DNA from: an uncultured Gammaproteobacteria bacterium
Lineage (GTDB): Bacteria; Pseudomonadota; Gammaproteobacteria; GCA-002705445; GCA-002716945
Assembly (NCBI GenBank): GCA_905479195.1
Contig: CAJQLO010000001.1
Location: 276,340-340,339, forward strand
Direction: 5' to 3'
DNA length: 64,000 bases
Below the pieces are notes generated by a model, which saw only the letters and a program-made list of their open reading frames with translations, was not told where the DNA came from and did no database searches. Of the stretch, positions 61,313-64,000 are shown one piece after another. How positions within the stretch are numbered: position 1 is the stretch's first letter; every line of letters begins with the position of its first letter. The translations under genes and the position numbers were made by a program.

Positions 61313-62316
61313 ACTCAAAAGAAAAATTTTTAATTATCGCTCCTTCTTGGATTGGTGATTTAATTATCTCTCAGTCATTACTCAAACATTTAAGGAAAGA
61401 ATATTTAGATTGTCACATTGATATGATTGTTAGGCCAGAATTAATTAAACTAGCAAAGATGATGCCAGAAGTTCAAAATATTTATCCTCTGGATATTGAA
61501 CACAAGGAATTAGGTTTAGTTAAAAGATATATATTAGCGAAGGAGATAAAAAAGTACTCATACTCAACTTCAATCATACTCCCAAATAGCTTCAAGTCAG
61601 CTATTATTCCCTGGTTAGCAAATATACCACTTAGGATTGGGTATAGCAGAGAATTAAGGTTTTTTTTATTAAATAAAAAATACTCTTTAATTAAACATAA
61701 AGATAGTATGGTCAACCGGTATTTAAAATTAGCAGATGGATCTTATTCAGGTAGCATAAGGCCGTCACTTTTAATTAATAGAGATTTATCTGACTTGATT
61801 GGTAGAAAATATTTAATCAATAATTCTAAAAAAAATATAGTCTTATGCCCAGAAGCCGAATATGGGGCAGCTAAAAGATGGCCAGCTGATAAATGGATAG
61901 AACTAGCTAATTTTTATTATGAAAAAAATTATAATATTTATTTCCTCGGAAAAGATAAAAATCTTGATATAGAATACCGCGGTGTCTTAAAAACAGATTC
62001 AATCATTTCATTATTGGGGAAAACTAGTCTTGAAGAGGCGACTTACCTTTTGTCATTAGCGGATTTAGTAATTACAAATGATTCTGGATTAATGCATATT
62101 GCAGCTTCAGTTAATACTAATTTAATTTCAATATTTGGCTCTTCATCACCATTTTACACGCCACCATTGATAAATAATCAATTTGGCGAGGTAGTATATA
62201 AAGCTTTAAAATGTAGCCCATGTTTTAAGAGAGAATGTCCATTACAGCATCTAAATTGTCTTAATGATATTAGTGCTGAAGAAATATTTAGCAAATCTAC
62301 GAAATACTTAAATTGA
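61309..62316 (+). CDS. waaF: LPS heptosyltransferase II WaaF
   Basis: GT9 transferase adding the second heptose to LPS core. N-terminal IIAPSWIGDLIISQSLL, donor-binding YGAAKRWPADKWIELA and TNDSGLMHIAASVNTNLISI are typical. Length 335 aa is normal. It lies after hldD, matching the LPS core pathway; its end overlaps the convergent GT9 gene by 9 nt. Confidence 0.93.
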   Translation: MNSKEKFLIIAPSWIGDLIISQSLLKHLRKEYLDCHIDMIVRPELIKLAKMMPEVQNIYPLDIEHKELGLVKRYILAKEIKKYSYSTSIILPNSFKSAIIPWLANIPLRIGYSRELRFFLLNKKYSLIKHKDSMVNRYLKLADGSYSGSIRPSLLINRDLSDLIGRKYLINNSKKNIVLCPEAEYGAAKRWPADKWIELANFYYEKNYNIYFLGKDKNLDIEYRGVLKTDSIISLLGKTSLEEATYLLSLADLVITNDSGLMHIAASVNTNLISIFGSSSPFYTPPLINNQFGEVVYKALKCSPCFKRECPLQHLNCLNDISAEEIFSKSTKYLN

Positions 62317-63321
62317 TGAGATAAATTTCTGCATTTTTAAGAGTGATCTTTTAGTATCTATGCTTATGAAATTTTTATTGTTCCCGACATCAGTAAAAGA
62401 TAATTTATTTTCAAAATTATTTATTGTCTCCCATCTTAAACTTGTTGATGATTTCTTTTTTGGATAAAAACCTATTGTTTTCTTATTTAAAGCACCGGCA
62501 ACATGCAATGGTCCGGTAGAGCCAGCAATAAATACATCACAGATACTTATATTGGTAATCATATTCAATATACTTTTTTTAGGTTCAATTACTCTAATTG
62601 TTACTTCACTATCAACGCTAATTTTTAAATTTTTAGCAATCTGCTCTTCTTCTATTGAGCAATGAATCAAAAAATTATAATCATCAAATTTTCTTAAACC
62701 TCTGCATATATTTCCGAAACCATCCAAGCTTAATCCTTTTGATGAGCCACCTGTGCCTGGATGTAAAAATATTATTTTTTTATCTGGATTTAGATTATAC
62801 TCGTCCATAAAATTAATTCTATTCTTAGAAACCATTCCATGGTCATAAGTTAAATATGGACCAAGACTCATTTCTTTAATATTAGAGATATTCATTATTT
62901 TAAAGACTTCATATACAAGATCTATATTATATTCATATTCAGGTTTTTTAGACTTAGACCTTTTTTGATAAAGTTTATGATTATAAAATATTTGAGCTAG
63001 CTTTGTTTTGGGAGCGAATCTTAAGGGTATATCTAGTTTTTTTAATAAATATCCAATTCTGAATGTTGAAAAAAATGATATTGCTACATCAAATTTATAT
63101 TCTTTTAGCAGAGGATAAAGATCTTTAATTTTTTTATCTACTATCACTTCATCAATAAATTCACACTGCTGAGCAAGCTCTTCTACATTTTTTGACACAA
63201 GACATAGTATTTTAGAATTAGGAATATTTTTTTTTAGTGAAGCGACTGCGGGTAATATTAAAGAAAAATCTCCGATCTTATCATTTCTGATTATTAAGAT
63301 TTTTTGGATTTTTTTTATCAT
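62308..63321 (-). CDS. GT9-family (heptosyltransferase-like) glycosyltransferase
   Basis: Second GT9 enzyme of 337 aa with IIRNDKIGDFSLILPAVASL at the start and FIAGSTGPLHVAGALNKKTI near residue 264. It is diverged from WaaC/WaaF, and its acceptor is unclear; it may be heptosyltransferase I or a related core transferase. It is 5 nt downstream of the UXS-like gene. Confidence 0.85.
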   Translation of the reverse strand: MIKKIQKILIIRNDKIGDFSLILPAVASLKKNIPNSKILCLVSKNVEELAQQCEFIDEVIVDKKIKDLYPLLKEYKFDVAISFFSTFRIGYLLKKLDIPLRFAPKTKLAQIFYNHKLYQKRSKSKKPEYEYNIDLVYEVFKIMNISNIKEMSLGPYLTYDHGMVSKNRINFMDEYNLNPDKKIIFLHPGTGGSSKGLSLDGFGNICRGLRKFDDYNFLIHCSIEEEQIAKNLKISVDSEVTIRVIEPKKSILNMITNISICDVFIAGSTGPLHVAGALNKKTIGFYPKKKSSTSLRWETINNFENKLSFTDVGNNKNFISIDTKRSLLKMQKFISSI

Positions 63322-63326
63322 CCCTT

Positions 63327-64000
63327 TTAAAGCTGTTTTTTAAAATAAACTATTGTTTCTTTGAGGCCATCTATCACATCTATATTGGGTTCCCAATCAA
63401 GATCATTTTTAGCTTTACTTATATCTGGCCTACGTCTAACCGGATCATCTATTGGCAATCCTTTGTTTATAATTTTAGATTTTGAATTAGTAAGTTTAAT
63501 TATCATTTGAGCTAATTCAATAATTTTAAACTCTACAGGATTGCCTAAGTTAATAGGACCAGTGATTGCTTTTTCTGATGACATCATTTTCATCATACCG
63601 TTAACTAAATCATCAATATAGCAAAATGATCTTGTCTGTTCACCATTACCATATACCGTGATATCTTTGTTAGTTAAAGCTTGCATTATAAAGTTACTGA
63701 CAACTCTGCCATCATTAGGATGCATGTTGGGACCATATGTATTAAATATTCTTACTACCTTGATATCCAAGTTATGTTGTCTATTGTAATCAAAAAATAA
63801 AGTTTCAGCACATCTTTTGCCTTCATCATAACAACTTCTTGGACCGATAGGGTTAACGTTACCCCAATAACTTTCAACTTGTGGATGTACATCAGGATCA
63901 CCATAGACTTCTGATGTAGAGGCTTGCAATATTCTTGCATTAATTCTTTTGGCTAATCCAAGCATATTAATAGCGCCATGAACTGTTGTTTTTGTTGTTT
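63327..64000 (-). CDS. UDP-glucuronate decarboxylase-like epimerase, 5' end cut
   Basis: C-terminal ~224 residues of an extended SDR matching UDP-glucuronate decarboxylase (UXS), which makes UDP-xylose. Motifs are [35 protein letters not shown] (the YxxxK site), [20 protein letters not shown] and [14 protein letters not shown]. The frame continues to the right edge ([13 protein letters not shown] is visible), so the NAD-binding N terminus lies outside. Confidence 0.9.
   Translation of the reverse strand, partial: TTKTTVHGAINMLGLAKRINARILQASTSEVYGDPDVHPQVESYWGNVNPIGPRSCYDEGKRCAETLFFDYNRQHNLDIKVVRIFNTYGPNMHPNDGRVVSNFIMQALTNKDITVYGNGEQTRSFCYIDDLVNGMMKMMSSEKAITGPINLGNPVEFKIIELAQMIIKLTNSKSKIINKGLPIDDPVRRRPDISKAKNDLDWEPNIDVIDGLKETIVYFKKQL

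Overview
The window is a dense, AT-rich (roughly 30% G+C by eye) gammaproteobacterial chromosome segment. Gammaproteobacterial synteny is clear: hemA / TPR lipoprotein / ispE / tRNA-Gln / prs / rplY / pth / ychF; mreBCD beside gatCAB; ccmDEFGHI; rpsP-rimM-trmD-rplS; folK-dNK-panB-panC. Most genes overlap or lie within a few bases of each other. Convergent genes often share their last codons. Many starts lack a Shine-Dalgarno sequence. This points to a streamlined, probably marine planktonic or symbiotic lineage. The sequence alone does not let me name the genus.

Layout. 1-10.8 kb (minus strand): dinB (cut by the window edge), ibaG, rsmJ, mreBCD, gatCAB, prmC, prfA, hemA. 10.9-17.0 kb (plus): TPR lipoprotein, ispE, tRNA-Gln, prs, rplY, pth, ychF, tRNA-Met. 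17.0-20.0 kb: a sparse accessory islet downstream of tRNA-Met. It holds a 563-residue secreted protein of unknown function, two diverged copies of a promoter-plus-microprotein unit, and partial copies of the tRNA 3' end that look like attachment-site remnants. 20.0-24.4 kb: cytochrome c maturation genes ccmD-ccmI, with ccmD and a 34-residue microprotein found by reading the gaps. 24.4-26.3 kb (minus): trhO, an O-methyltransferase, yceI. 26.3-32.1 kb: an unusual biosynthetic cluster described below. 32.3-33.6 kb: hisI, a zinc-finger microprotein, a MOSC protein. 33.6-39.0 kb: EamA transporter, DUF1244, molybdopterin genes moeB-moaA-moaD-moaE, argG. 39-44.3 kb: purN, purM, hda, wrbA, an editing-domain-less proS. 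44.4-47.4 kb: perM, dapA, bamC. 47.5-52.8 kb (minus): ypjD, corB-like, xseB, dxs, queD, folE2. 53-58.7 kb (plus): rpsP (with a repeat tail), rimM, trmD, rplS, folK, deoxynucleoside kinase, panBCD, cupin. 58.7-60.2 kb (minus): purEK. 60.4-64 kb: hldD, waaF, a GT9 glycosyltransferase, and a UDP-glucuronate decarboxylase cut by the right edge.

Best candidate for an undescribed system: 26,320-32,061. Seven tightly packed genes encode a CDP-alcohol phosphatidyltransferase, a zinc-less medium-chain dehydrogenase, a 6-pyruvoyl-tetrahydropterin-synthase (PTPS/QueD) relative lacking catalytic Cys/His and one zinc His, a GT4 glycosyltransferase, a methyltransferase, a YbhN-type flippase-like membrane protein and a RibD-C/DHFR-like reductase. 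Together they read like a pathway that makes, decorates and exports or membrane-anchors a pterin- or deazaflavin-like compound; the product is inference. A catalytically complete QueD, apparently starting at ATT, and FolE2 lie elsewhere in the window, so the cluster paralog is not needed for queuosine.

Other points of interest are the tRNA-Met islet, a ProRS lacking the bacterial editing insertion, 48-bp in-frame repeats in rpsP, and the absence of lolB, ispA, ffh and ccmABC from the places where related genomes usually carry them.
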